Assembly (NCBI GenBank): GCA_013399115.1
Contig: VXAA01001400.1
Location: 247,782-311,781 of the forward strand
Length of the DNA stretch: 64,000 nt
Source of the DNA: Anseranas semipalmata
Lineage: Eukaryota > Chordata > Aves > Anseriformes > Anseranatidae
Direction of reading: 5' to 3'
Below, one piece after another: positions 1 through 10,390 of this stretch. Position 1 is the first letter of the stretch; the number at the start of each line of letters is the position of its first letter. The notes under the pieces are model-generated. The model made no database searches. It was given only the letters and a program-made list of their open reading frames with translations, and was not told where the DNA came from. Made by a program: the position numbers and the translations under genes.

Positions 1-163
1 GGGCCGCGCCTCGTCCTCCGAACCCGAGGAACCCTGAAACAACCCACGCTCAGCCACCGGCGCTGCAGGGAGTCGGAAAGCCCCCGCCGCCCCCGTCCTG
101 CGGCCGCCTCACCCCGTCCGCGGGAGCCCCCAGGCAGCCCAGCGCCGACACCGCCGCCGCCAT
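1..163 (-). CDS. 5' end of a minus-strand gene (partial); candidate SYF2, pre-mRNA-splicing factor
   Basis: Read on the minus strand, an ATG at 163-161 in a good context (GCGGGATGG) opens 17 codons, MAAAVSALGCLGAPADG, ending at 113. A consensus donor (GTGAGG, from 112) follows. A 79-nt intron (112-34) ends in a T-rich stretch and CAG (36-34). Exon 2 resumes in phase 0 with GSSGSEDEARP (33-1) and runs off the window. The Ala-rich start followed by an acidic Ser/Glu/Asp stretch resembles the N-terminus of SYF2, a small spliceosome-associated (NineTeen-complex-linked) nuclear protein, and SYF2 is the neighbour of RUNX3 in mammals. Its diagnostic basic/coiled-coil part would lie outside the window, so identity is inference. 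The splice structure and CpG-island start are directly visible. In human and mouse SYF2 points the same way as RUNX3; here the gene points away, which either argues against SYF2 or indicates an inversion. Confidence 0.5.
34..112 (-). other. 79-nt first intron of the minus-strand gene
   Basis: On the minus strand it begins GTGAGG (112-107) and ends TTGTTTCAG (42-34). A possible branch point, GGCTGAG, lies about 25 nt before the acceptor. It is very GC-rich and close to the minimum vertebrate intron size. The frame is kept on either side, which supports it, but no transcript evidence is available. Confidence 0.55.
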
Positions 164-256
164 CCCGCACTGTAAACACTCCCGCTTCCGCCCCGGACGA
201 GCTTCCGCTTCTTTCTGACGCACTTCCTGCCGGGTTCGTGCCGCCGTCCTCGGGCG

Positions 257-269
257 CCCCTAGGGGGCG
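257..269 (+). promoter_or_regulatory. CTCF-like motif
   Basis: CCCCTAGGGGGCG agrees with the CTCF core CCASYAGRKGGCR at all positions but one (C for A at position 3). It sits in the CpG island about 95 bp upstream of the minus-strand start codon. Binding depends on flanking bases and methylation and cannot be judged here. Confidence 0.35.
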
Positions 270-520
270 GGAGGTGCCGGCGCGGGGCGGGGCGGGGNCT
301 GGGTGGGCCCCGCTGAATTCCGCCCTCAGGCGTCTGCGCCTTCCCGCCGCTTTTCTCCCATTCCGTGAGGCGCCCGCAGCCGGCCCTGGGCCCGCGGCGC
401 CCGTGCGGCCGAGGCCTCTCGGTTGTTCCCTAACGCAGCGGCCATCGCTCGGCCGGGGGGGGGTCGTGGTTTTTTTGGAGCCGGAGCGGGTTCGAGCCCC
501 GCTCCCCGTGCATGTTTGCA

Positions 521-3500
521 GTTAGTCTCGTCAGCGTGTCCACAACGGCCTCTGGTCTCCCCTTTGTGCTGCCTGATTTAAAATGAGTTCGGGATCACAA
601 TGGGCTATTGTTGGGGCTGCTCAGGCTTCGCTGGGAGACCCGGGAGCTGCAGCTCTTCCGTACCCTGGAGTCAGTGTTCTGCGAGTGTGGTTTGGACTTT
701 GAAGGCTTATTTTTTGTGTGCCAAGGAGAAGCAGATGAAAAGCGGTGAATCCCCTTTTTATCTTTAGAGACAGATTTAAAGCCTTGTCGCTGCATCTTGG
801 AGCCTTCTGGAAAGCAATCTTTAAATTACTCCCGCATTCCAGACACTAATGTCCAGACAGGCAACCTGCTGCGGGCTTGAAATTACTCTATGGTTTAATG
901 AACACTGTTAAATCAACCTTTGTTTTGTTTTGGTTTGGTTTGTTCCAGGGAATCAATGGGGTGATGCAAACTTTCTATTCAAAGTAAGGAAGCAACGTGT
1001 GAACCAGGTGAACTCTTCTGTGCCTCGGGTTTCCTGGAAGCACTGGCAAGATGGAGGGTAGAGAACCTGGCTGGGATGAGAAACCAAATAACAGCATCCC
1101 TCTGACTGTGCTCGTTGTCCACTCAGACTCTGGGAATCACTCATGTTACCCACAACAGCTTTGTTCAGGGGGAAAGTTGCAGCTTTTACAGAAAACAAAG
1201 TGATAAAGGTTTTGCTTCAACTTCGGAGCAAAGAAAGTAAAAATTTCCACAATGTTTCTGGAGCGGCCAGGATTTTCCAGCTGTACAAAGCCAAATGTAG
1301 ATTTATTACAAGGATTTATCACTAGTATTTATACGCCCATACAAATGCATCTCTGTGTATGTAAAAGATGAACATGTGTAATGTCGTTGTACTTGTAAAG
1401 TAGAGGTAGAAGGGTTTAGGACTTTTCTTTTTCTTTGAAGAAACAATCCAAAGCCCAGAAGGTTAAGAACTGTTGTATAAATTGACATCGTCAGCGTCAG
1501 CTCATGACTTTCCAGCAGAGGGAAATGCAGCACAAGCAATGAGGGGTTGTAGCAATGGCAAGCAGCCCTGGCAAACATGAACTATCTGTTCTCTTTTAAG
1601 TTCACTTTCTTCCACTGCCAAACTCTGATGCATGCTGAGTGATTAAAAATATCAAATACAGTGTTACCCAGCAAGGAGTCAAGTCAGAAGGAAAAAAAAA
1701 GAAACCCAAACCTAGTGAAACTAATGCTGTAAAAAAGAGCAGACTGGGGCAAAGAATGGGAGGCAGAAGGCTTTTATGTAGCCCCGTTGACAATATCTTA
1801 AGAAAAAAGAGAGGATTGTCCTGACATGTTTCTTTTTTTTTTCTTTTTTTTTTTTTGTGTCCCCCCTCACCTGCCTTGCCCGTACACTTACAGTTTTTAG
1901 GAGGCATCAAATTTTCATGCACGTGAGGCACCTGAAGTCCGTCATGCCATGGCTACCACCACACTCGGGGATGGGGATTGCTAGTGCTGCAAGAGGGGAG
2001 ATTTCCGAAGAAAGCAGCCAGCAACATGGTTGATGGAGCTGTGTGGTATGTTGGGCAGTGCACTGTCAAATGCTGAGTTATGTGCTTTGACCATGGCTTT
2101 ACCGGCATCTCTTCGCTCTGTCTGGAGCTCCCATCCCCTCTGCCTTGAGGTTGCCCCGTGGGTCCTGTCCCTCTAGTCACAGGCTCTGAGCCCTTTGCAG
2201 TGAGGGGTGTCCTCACCTCCTGCATAGATGTCCCCATGGAAATGTTTTCCAGTGGAAGTGATCAGTGCGTTAGAGGAACCAAGGAAAGCCGAGAGAAACA
2301 TCTTGCTGCCGCTGCAGCAGCAGCCCTGGCCACGTCCTGGCAAGTCTTGGTGCTTGTAAAGAAAAATAACAGGATCTGGCCCTGCTCACGTGCCCTAAGA
2401 TGGTGCTCGGCTTCAGGGGCCATCTCCATCTACACCACACATGGGAACTGGTCACCACACTTTGGATCAGAGAAGTGCTTGGGAGCAGAGAGGGATGCTG
2501 GCCTGGCTCTCCAGTGCGTGAAACACTGCATCAGCAGTGCCCCCCTGCAGCTCCTGCCTTCATTCCCTTGACTGGCCTTTTATTTTCTGGAGTATCCAGG
2601 CAATGTCCTGTGACACCTGAGTGCTGGGTTGCTCCACATCTCCTCCAAATACAAGTTAGGAGATTAGAATAGAGGGTGAGCGGCAGGGAAGGAAGGTTGT
2701 CTCTCAGTAGGGGTTGCCAGATATCGGCTCAGTTCTGTGACAAAGTTCCAAGAGGCCGCAGCTCAGCTGTCCCTCTGCAAAGTGGGGCCATCAACTGCTT
2801 GCGTGCTCGCTACCCTTTTATTTAATCATGGGAAGCTGGATGGTTTTTATGGGCTTGTGCAGTGCCTTGGCCCAGGCAAGCACCAAGCTTGGTGGAGCCT
2901 CTTTTCCATTCTCACTGCTGTAATGCAGTTATAAAAACCCAAGAGGTTTTCCTGGCTTCTGTGGATTTGCTTCTGGGTCTGATGCCAACTCAGTGAGCCC
3001 AGTTCCTTGTGCAGGTGCCGAGTGCATCCCCTGCTTGGTGGTACTGCTGCAAATCACAGCCTGGCTTGAAAGAACAGGGAATTCACCCAAACCTCCCTCC
3101 CGCCAAGGAATGGGGACTTGTCCTGCGCAGGCTGACAGTGAGTACATGCAGATCTACTCTTGCTGTCATTTACAGTTAATTTATTTTTAGATTAAAAAAT
3201 GTTTTTATTTCTCATGCACACAGAATTGGCACTGCTTTTTTGGGTTGTAGCTGACTCCATTGTCTTCTCCCGTTATGCCTCCCCTGCAGTGCCGAAATGA
3301 AAAATTCCAGTTACATATTGTACAGGGGATGGGAGGTTGGAGGAACTGACTCATCTCTGTTATATTTGTCTTTTTCAAAGGGGAAGGTCCTGTTTGAGGG
3401 GTGGTGGGGGAACAGCATCAGTTATCTCCCATCCACTACAGCAAATGTGACGCTATTATCAGGGGTCCACAGGGTGCACGGCTGAGTGCCCTCTGCAAAG

Positions 3501-4520
3501 GCACCCAGGCATCCTCACAGCATGAAGCTCCTTGTGTTGCTCAGACAATCTGGGCAGCAGTGAAGGGAGTGGTTTGTGCCGTTTCTCAGAAAAACGACCA
3601 TGGCTCCAGTGTGACAGAGGCCACAGCGTGTTCCGCAGGATGCAGGCCAAGCCTGCATGTGCCAGTGCCATAGGTAGTGCACCCTGGTCCTGAGGACATT
3701 TCTCACCCACGGGGCTTGGCTGAGCCCTTGGAGGAGCTGGCGTGGCTCCTGATGTCGATGTCCTCCTCCCCACCTCTGGTTCTGGGAGGCTGCTGCAGGC
3801 AGGACAGTGTCCCCTGCAAACCTCCCTGTGGTCGGAGTGGGTCCTGCTCCAGTGAGCAGCAGCCACAGCCCATGGTGCTTGGTGGGACATGGCTGCCACC
3901 TTGCAGGGCTCCCAGAACCCTCGTGTGTCCCTGTAGCCATTGAATTTGGTCTGAACTCCTTGCCAGGCAGACTGTCTTGGCTGGAGCATAGTGCTCCTCT
4001 GGCACTGCACGGAGAGCTGTTGTGCTGTCTGCCTGGGACAGACCTTGATGCGCGGCCTGGGAGAGCATCGCGGGGCATGAGGGGAGTGTGGTTGAACAGT
4101 GAGGTCAGCGCTCCAGCAGGGTTTGTGCTGTTCACTCTCATGCTGGAGTTGCAGTGGGGCAGAAAAAGAAGATGCTGCAGGTTCGAAATGCAGCAGTTCT
4201 TTGTGCAGGGATGAGAAACACAAGCTGTGGTTTAAGTGAGGTTCTGCAATACACCCAGCTTGCTTTGCACGGGTGGTGCTTAAAAACAACGTCTGGGACA
4301 CTTGGATGGCTGGTCCCTCACCCTGAGTCAGGGCACCACTACATCAATCAGCATCTCTGCCCTAAACGTCAGCCCTTGCAGCTTCTGCCCTGCATCGCTG
4401 GTTCCAGCTCCCTGCTCGCAGGGCAATGCTGGGGCTGCTCCTGTTGCAGCACCCGGTGTGCAGGCAGCAGCTGCTTGACCTTGGAATGTGGCGCCGTGGC
4501 CTGACCTGCAACACTGAAGC
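521..4520. other. Intergenic, no gene seen
   Basis: Unique mixed-composition sequence. T-rich tracts occur around 1827-1857, and a weaker CTCF-like CCAGCAGAGGGA lies at 1512-1523. Overlapping open frames at 3459-4301 (minus strand, up to 280 codons) are open in several frames at once in GC-rich sequence and show no domain, so I do not call a gene. Confidence 0.6.
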
Positions 4521-4523
4521 CTG

Positions 4524-4800
4524 TGTGTGCAGTGCCATGGTTTGGGTTTGCTGTGAGCCAGATCTGTGACGCCATGTCTTGGACATGCATTGCTGCGGCT
4601 TATGTGTGCAATGCCATGGTTTGAGTTTGCTAGGAGCTGGATATGCGATGCCATGGCTTGGACATGCATTGTTGTGGCTTATATGTGCAGTGTCGTGGTT
4701 TGGATGTACTATGCCATGGTTTGGGTGTTCAATGCCATCGCTTGGATGTCCAGTGCCACAACCTGGACCTGCAGTGCCACAGGTCAGACCTGCGGCACTG
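4524..4800. repeat. Minisatellite, about 21-bp units nested in a 79-bp higher-order repeat
   Basis: Units of the type TGCAATGCCATGGTTTGGA recur throughout. A longer period is visible: copies begin near 4524, 4603 and 4682, exactly 79 bp apart. They share the same order of motifs (GCCATGG, then TTTGCT, then TTGGACATGCATTG, then GGCTTA). After about 4705 the array continues as simple 21-bp units that decay towards 4800. The repeated His/Asn/Gly peptides seen in minus-strand translations are a by-product of the array. Confidence 0.85.
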
Positions 4801-5699
4801 TGGGTCGTTGTGCTGGGTGTAGGCACCGCTCAAGAAGGCGTGAAGGTGCAATGCTCTGCTGTGGTCAAGGACAGCTCTTCTCCCCTTGGCTGTCCCACAG
4901 GGGACTCGTGGGGCACAGCTCCCCCCTCCCCAGCTCCTGCATGTCACATTGGTGCTGGCATGTGCGACCTGCCACATGGGCTTCTTGCGTGTCAGAAGGG
5001 AGCTGTGAGCGTGCTGGGGGATGTGATAAGGCCCCAGCATGCAGTGGCGTGAGTACAGCTCTCCTGCGCAGTCCTAGCAGCTGCAGGAGCCGCTTCCACT
5101 TCCTGCCTGTCCCTGCCTGTGCAGCGCAGCTCCATGCTGTTCAACAGCTGCCACGTTCCATCCTGTTTCGTGATGAAAGGTGCTTTATAAGCGGAAGAAC
5201 GTTATGATGATCAGGAGAAATAATGTACAGGCAGGGCTGGTGACAAGGCTCATCCCGGTCCCAGCCCTTGGGACGAGTGGCAGCAATGGGGGGAAGGATG
5301 TCCTCAGTGGTGTGAGAACCCTTCACTGCCTCTGATTTTGGGGGAAACTGCAGGGGTGAGCATGGGTGAAACATGCAGGATGGGTTTGCTGTGTTCCCGC
5401 TGGCCAGCTCGCAGCGGTGTCATCACAGCAGCATGCCGACATCTGTGAATCTCAAACACATGGCCAAATCCCGTCTGTCACTGGGACAAAAAATTGAGGG
5501 CAGGAAAAGAAGCAGCATTCAGGATGCCCATGGGGCTGGGAGCCCCGGAGGAGTCTGGGGCTGGAGGGGGTGCTGGGAGTGACCCTCCCTCTCTTCCCCG
5601 TGCCAGGTGGGTGTCCCTGCTCCGGTCATGCTGAGAAGCCCTTTGCAAGCAGAAGTGTTGGGTAAAGGAGAGGAAAACCAGGCCTACAACTTGCATGGA
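4801..5699. other. Intergenic, nothing recognised
   Basis: GC-rich unique sequence without splice-flanked open frames, repeats or recognisable motifs. Confidence 0.55.
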
Positions 5700-6235
5700 A
5701 CCAAATCAAACTTGCAATAATGGCATTAATCCAGTGCTAGTGTATTGAAGATAAGATTAATCCGGCCATAGTTACTGATTGGAACAGATCTAATATACTG
5801 CTTTATTGCATGCTAGTCAGTAACCATGAAGAAATTTGGAAAGAGAGGGGAAAAGTGAAGTGTTTTGTTTTTTTTTTTNTAGAAGAGAAGCTGCTTTTCT
5901 TTCAGTCCTATTCCTTTCAATCATAGACTACAGTTTGTGTCCTGTTGGGTTGCAATTATAATCTTTCAGATCAGACACATAATCATTGGTCTGGAGAGCA
6001 AAAAGTACCTGGGTAATGTGCTTAACAGAAATTAACCTGGTTAGTTCATACTCTATTGAAAATGAGAAAGTGCGGATGGTCAAAATCAATTCCTCCACAG
6101 CCAAATTACTGCAGGACTGGCTTAGGGTTTCAGCTAAATGCTCAACCCTCAAACAGTGATCCTAATTGTATTGAATTAGGCTCTTGATCATATAGTTCAA
6201 ATGATGGCAACGGTTCGCATTTAATGCTAACAGCA
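5700..6235. promoter_or_regulatory. AT-rich block, candidate conserved regulatory element
   Basis: Composition switches sharply from GC-rich flanks to AT-rich sequence with many TAAT homeodomain cores. It holds the 14-mer TTAATCCGGCCATA (5757-5770), which recurs exactly at 33639-33652 in another such block. A poly-T with an ambiguous base lies near 5866-5880. Conservation is inferred from composition only. Confidence 0.35.
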
Positions 6236-7990
6236 AGTGGGTGGGCAAAATGGAAAATTCACCCCATTCCTCCCTGGGGCTGCTCAGAGGGTCCCGCTGG
6301 GTGTCTCTGGTCCCAGCACCGCCATCGGGCAGGCTGGGTGGGGGTGTCCCACAGTTTTGCCAAATGAGGGACTATGGGTGAGCTTTGTCCAAGCCTTCCC
6401 TTTCCACGTTACATCCCATCGGTCTGGGATCATAGCTGAGACTGGGATGATGGCTGGAGGGCATATGGTGGGATTATTTGTGATGTGCTGCCCTAAGGGT
6501 GAGAGGAGGAAGCAGCAACATGTCCAGACACAGCTCCTGCTGCTGCTGACCCTGTGCCAGCCCTTTGCCTCCCACTGTGACCCCAGAGTGGCACACAGCA
6601 GGAATTTCATCGCTTCCTGCCAGTATGATACACCCAAAGCCCCAGTCCTAGCTGGGGTGAGCAGGAGCAACCTTCCTGTGGAGGTGATAGCCTGGGCACC
6701 CAAGCACCTTACCCCTAGCCCTCTACTTGCTGATGAATCACAGCCTTCCCTTGGGGGTGATGTTTCTTTTGGAGACTTCTTAAGTGCCTGGAGAGTGGGG
6801 CAGCTCTCTTCAGTGCTTGTCAACTCCTGCTTGGTTACATCTTTTCCCTTAAAAGCCGGAACCTCACGGAGTTTCCTGGATGAGAGCACCTCAGTCATTA
6901 ACCATGAATTTCAAATGAAGAAGATTTACAGTATATATCACAGAAATATGCTGTTGCGAGACAGTGGGAGAGTGGCCTGGGGCGCTCATCTCTGTGTTTC
7001 TCCTTTTGCCAGGCTCTGGCTGGGAAAGCCTGGCTGATGTGCTGCCCTTGAGCATTGCCCGCTGGCATGGACACCCTCCCCAGCAGCGTGCTGCAATGTG
7101 GGGCTCTGCTCTGTGCGCAGCTGAGTCGGGAGGTACCAGTCTGGTTCTCTGCAGCAATGGGCCCTGCCAGTCCCCATGGGATGGGGATGCCTTTGAGGCT
7201 CCCAAAACCCAACAGCAGTAGGGATCGATCGGTAGGGGCAGACGCTTCCCCAGGGGAATGTGACAAGTGGCAATTAATTAGCTGTCAATAACCAGGAAGG
7301 ATGGGACCTGCGGTCCCACTGTTGCAATTACGAGGGAGAAGGAGGCCAGCAGGAGGGATGCTTCAAGCTGGGCAGCGTGAAGGGGGCGCTCCCGCTATTG
7401 GTCCTGGCAAGAGTCATACTGAGCCCACAGCACTGTGGGGCCAAGGGGCTGCCCTGAACACCGGGGATTTGCTTCCCTCTCTGCTATGGCTGCTTCGCCC
7501 TCCGTTCCCCAGGAAGCTACTCCTCATGTGTTGGTAGCAGCCTTGGCTGCAGCCCCTTGGGGCAGACACTGCAAATTCACCTCTCACTGCCATGGGCAAT
7601 AGGCAAAACTTAATATGCACCAAAATCTGCTTTCAAAATGACCCTTGCAGGAGACTAAATCCTGTCTGGCATTGGGGTGACTTTGGAAATGGTCCCTGAG
7701 ATCTCATTTTTGAGAAGCACCCCAGGGATTTGGGACCTTGAAACTCCTCATCTTCTCCGTACCCTGGAGGAAGCCCAAATCTGGCCCCAGGGATAGTCCC
7801 TGCTGCAGGAGCTGAGCCTGTGGGCGTACTGTCCCAGAAAATGGGACTCATGGCATGGGTGTCTTCCTGGGTGTGCCCCAAGGGACACGCCAGGATGGAC
7901 ACATCCCCAGTGGGCAGTGAAGCAGGGAGTGGCTGTAAGGGAGCAGCCCCTCCAGGCACGGGGGGCTGATAACGTAACATTTTCCCCGAT
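6236..7990. other. Intergenic, GC-rich, no gene seen
   Basis: It contains a plus-strand frame of 266 codons (6237-7037). That frame starts at a non-ATG codon, lacks recognisable domains, and is overlapped by equally open minus-strand frames, so I regard it as chance. Confidence 0.55.
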
Positions 7991-8200
7991 CAATGAAGAT
8001 TTTGGTTTGTGAGTTATTAGCCCAGTGTCATAAACTATCTCAAAACCACAAAAGTAAAATAATAAATCTCCATGTTTACCTCCTGTGCATTTTTAGTACA
8101 AAAGTCCTTCCAAGCATCCGTTCAATATTGCATTGGCCAAACTCAAATACAAATCACAAAGATGAAGCTGGATTTGGGGGAAAATTAGTCAATCTCTGCT
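7991..8200. promoter_or_regulatory. AT-rich block with a RUNX motif
   Basis: A short AT-rich island between GC-rich flanks, with AACCACA at 8044-8050. A regulatory role is inference. Confidence 0.3.
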
Positions 8201-10060
8201 GTTTTTCAGCACTTGGCAGTGTGCGAGGAATCTCCCGTGGTGGGAGGCTGCTGGGCACTGTGGGGCAAACACCGACCTTGCAGTGAGGCTGAGCTGGGCC
8301 GGGGAAGCACCAAGCGAGGGCAGTGCTGCTGCAGCTCCTGGGGTGGCATCCCGGGTGTTTTGGGTGCCCCTGCCTCTGATTTGCCGTTCCCCCCCCTGCA
8401 GCAACCAGGCAGGGTGGAGCAAAAAAAATCATTTTTGATGCATTTTCGCCACCACAGAGATTGAGCAAGTCCAGTCTGAATATCACTTTCTTGTAACCCC
8501 GCAGTGAGCCCCACTGTGGGGGAAGCACACTTTAGCTGTCATTAAATATTAAAGTACAGCCGGTGCTGGTAAACAGCAGGCACCTTACCCCCAAGGTGCA
8601 GTTCATCAGCAATGCAGGGGGGACGGGCCAGCTCTCCCCAGTGCTCCCAGTACACTGCCCTGGGTGCAAATCCAGAGGTGCTGGGAGTCTGCAGGGCACC
8701 CACTGCCAGCAGAAGGGCTGTGCCCCTCTTACCTCCATCCTCTGTCCAGTGTCCTGGGGAGCCCGGAGGTGTCAGGGTGTCTCCTGATCCCTCCCAGCCT
8801 CCCTGCCCCTCCTGTCAGCCACAGGTTTTCTTTTTAAAGATGCTTCTGGTTGCTTTTCCCAGTATTTTTGTCTCCTGGTCGCAGCCACTGCATCCTCCCT
8901 CGTCATTAACTGGCTGGGTTGGGTTGCTCTGTGGTTTTCCCCTATCCCAGCAGTCTCCCCCTCAATACCCACCAGAATAAACCTTTCAAAGAGGAAAAAA
9001 TAGTGGTAAAGGCTATTTCAGGCAGAGCCAGAGGGTTCCCCTCTGCAGCGCTGGGAGCCGGATCCAGGCAAAATTTCCAGCTGCCAAAAGAAACCTGCCT
9101 GGCTGCAGCTGAGACCTGGGAGGAAAAAAATGAATTGCAAGGGCAGTGGCGGTTGGCTGGGGACGTGTGAGCTTGCCGTGGCATACTGCATGGCTTTGGG
9201 AAGGGATGCTGGCAACCAAGTCTGCAATCCAGGTGTGAAGCAATTAGGGCTGAAGGTTGCTAGCTTTTATGAAGGGAGTTCAAAGAGGAGAGACAGGGCC
9301 ACAAGCTGCCTTTTCCAGGGACACGTGCGACGTGTGTTGCAGCTCACTGCAGAGCAGGGAGCAGTCCCTGACGCAGTACATTGTGGCACATGGCTGTGTG
9401 GGCATCGCTGCACGTCACATCTGCTAACAACGCCCCATCTGCGGCACCAGGAAGGAGCTGGGGTGCAGGCTGCTCCCCACAGCTGTCCCCTGCCCGGCAG
9501 CCTCCAAGCCCTGCTCACAGACTCTCTTCACAGAGCAGCAGTGTTAAACACACAGTTTCCCATCTCAACACCTGGTTTTCAGGAACCCCCACGCTGTTCA
9601 AAGCTAGAGGGGGAGAGGAAGCTGCCCCTTCACAGGCCATGCCCTTCCCCGACTGCAGGGACCCCACCATGGCCAGCCTCTGCGCCCCAGCTGGCCGGAG
9701 TGGGGTCCCGCTCCCCGCCTGCACTGACGGCCGCCACGGCCACGCGTGCCCTGCAGAGGCGCCCCGCGGCTTGTGCACGATTCAAAGGGCTGGAAAACCA
9801 GAATGGTCTGAATGGGAGCATTTCTAGAGTGCAAAGCTGAGGTCCCCAGGCTACCTGCCCCCCAGCTGTGCCCTGTGGTCTCCCCAGCCACTGGCAGTGG
9901 CTCCTGGCAGCTTATGCAGGCTTGTGTCTGGCACACCACACCAAAGCCCTGCTACTATGAGGGCTTTTTTTGTGGTTGTAGAGTCGGATTCTGCTCTGAT
10001 GTAAACAGGTGCAGCCTATTGGATTTCTTCTGAGGGCTGATTTTGGCCCCTAAAGTGTTA
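8201..10060. other. Intergenic, GC-rich, no gene seen
   Basis: Unique sequence. A small CpG cluster lies around 9700-9790, too short to call an island. RUNX-type TGTGGTT occurs at 8930 and 9971. Confidence 0.5.
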
Positions 10061-10390
10061 AGTGAGTGCTAAGCCTTATAAAATTACCCTTTCAGCTACT
10101 ATTTCTGCACAAAGGGCTTTCGGCGACAAGATATGCCAAAGCATCTGATGAAGTAATATGTCTATTCTCATTTGTGACATTTATTATTAACAGGGAAAAG
10201 GAAAAAAAAAAACAGCCAGAAAGAACTCTTAATTGAAGGACTATTGTGCCGTGGTAACTGCTATTAAATTAATCTGATGCATTCCTTTCCACCCACACAC
10301 TTTAAAACTTCCTGGTTATAATTAGAACCATTTAAAACCAATTTGACACTCCTTGGATGATGCAGTTCAGCTGCTTAATATGGTGAAGCT
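10061..10390. promoter_or_regulatory. AT-rich block, candidate conserved regulatory element
   Basis: An AT-rich island with repeated TTAAT/ATTAA cores and an A-tract at 10202-10212, bounded by GC-rich sequence on both sides. No gene-like features. Confidence 0.3.

Larger units (their letters stand above)
1..520. promoter_or_regulatory. CpG-island promoter of the minus-strand gene
   Basis: Dense CpG and GC content extends from the window edge to about 500 and then fades. Upstream of the minus-strand ATG are three ETS-type sites (GGAAG cores read on the minus strand at 184-190, 201-207 and 222-229) and an ATF/CREB half site, TGACG, at 216-220. A YY1-like ATGGCGGC (minus strand, 163-156) overlaps the start codon. 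There is no TATA box. ETS, CREB half-site and YY1 together are typical of housekeeping promoters with a short 5' leader. Such islands often fire in both directions, but I see no plus-strand exon. Confidence 0.75.

Noticed and set aside
3459..4301. 280-codon minus-strand open frame, longest uninterrupted by Ns
   Set aside because: Neighbouring frames are equally open, composition is unbiased, no domain or splice-flanked structure is visible, and the length is only slightly above the chance maximum for GC-rich sequence of this size.
4362..4826. Minus-strand 154-codon frame with His-Asn-Gly repeats
   Set aside because: It is the translation of the minisatellite and lacks other support.
5928..6152. 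74-codon minus-strand frame in the AT-rich block
   Set aside because: It lacks an ATG supported by context and has no family match. The segment looks like noncoding regulatory sequence.
6237..7037. 266-codon plus-strand open frame
   Set aside because: It begins at GTG and overlaps long open frames on the other strand. It has no recognisable family and runs from an AT-rich edge into GC-rich sequence without exon signals.
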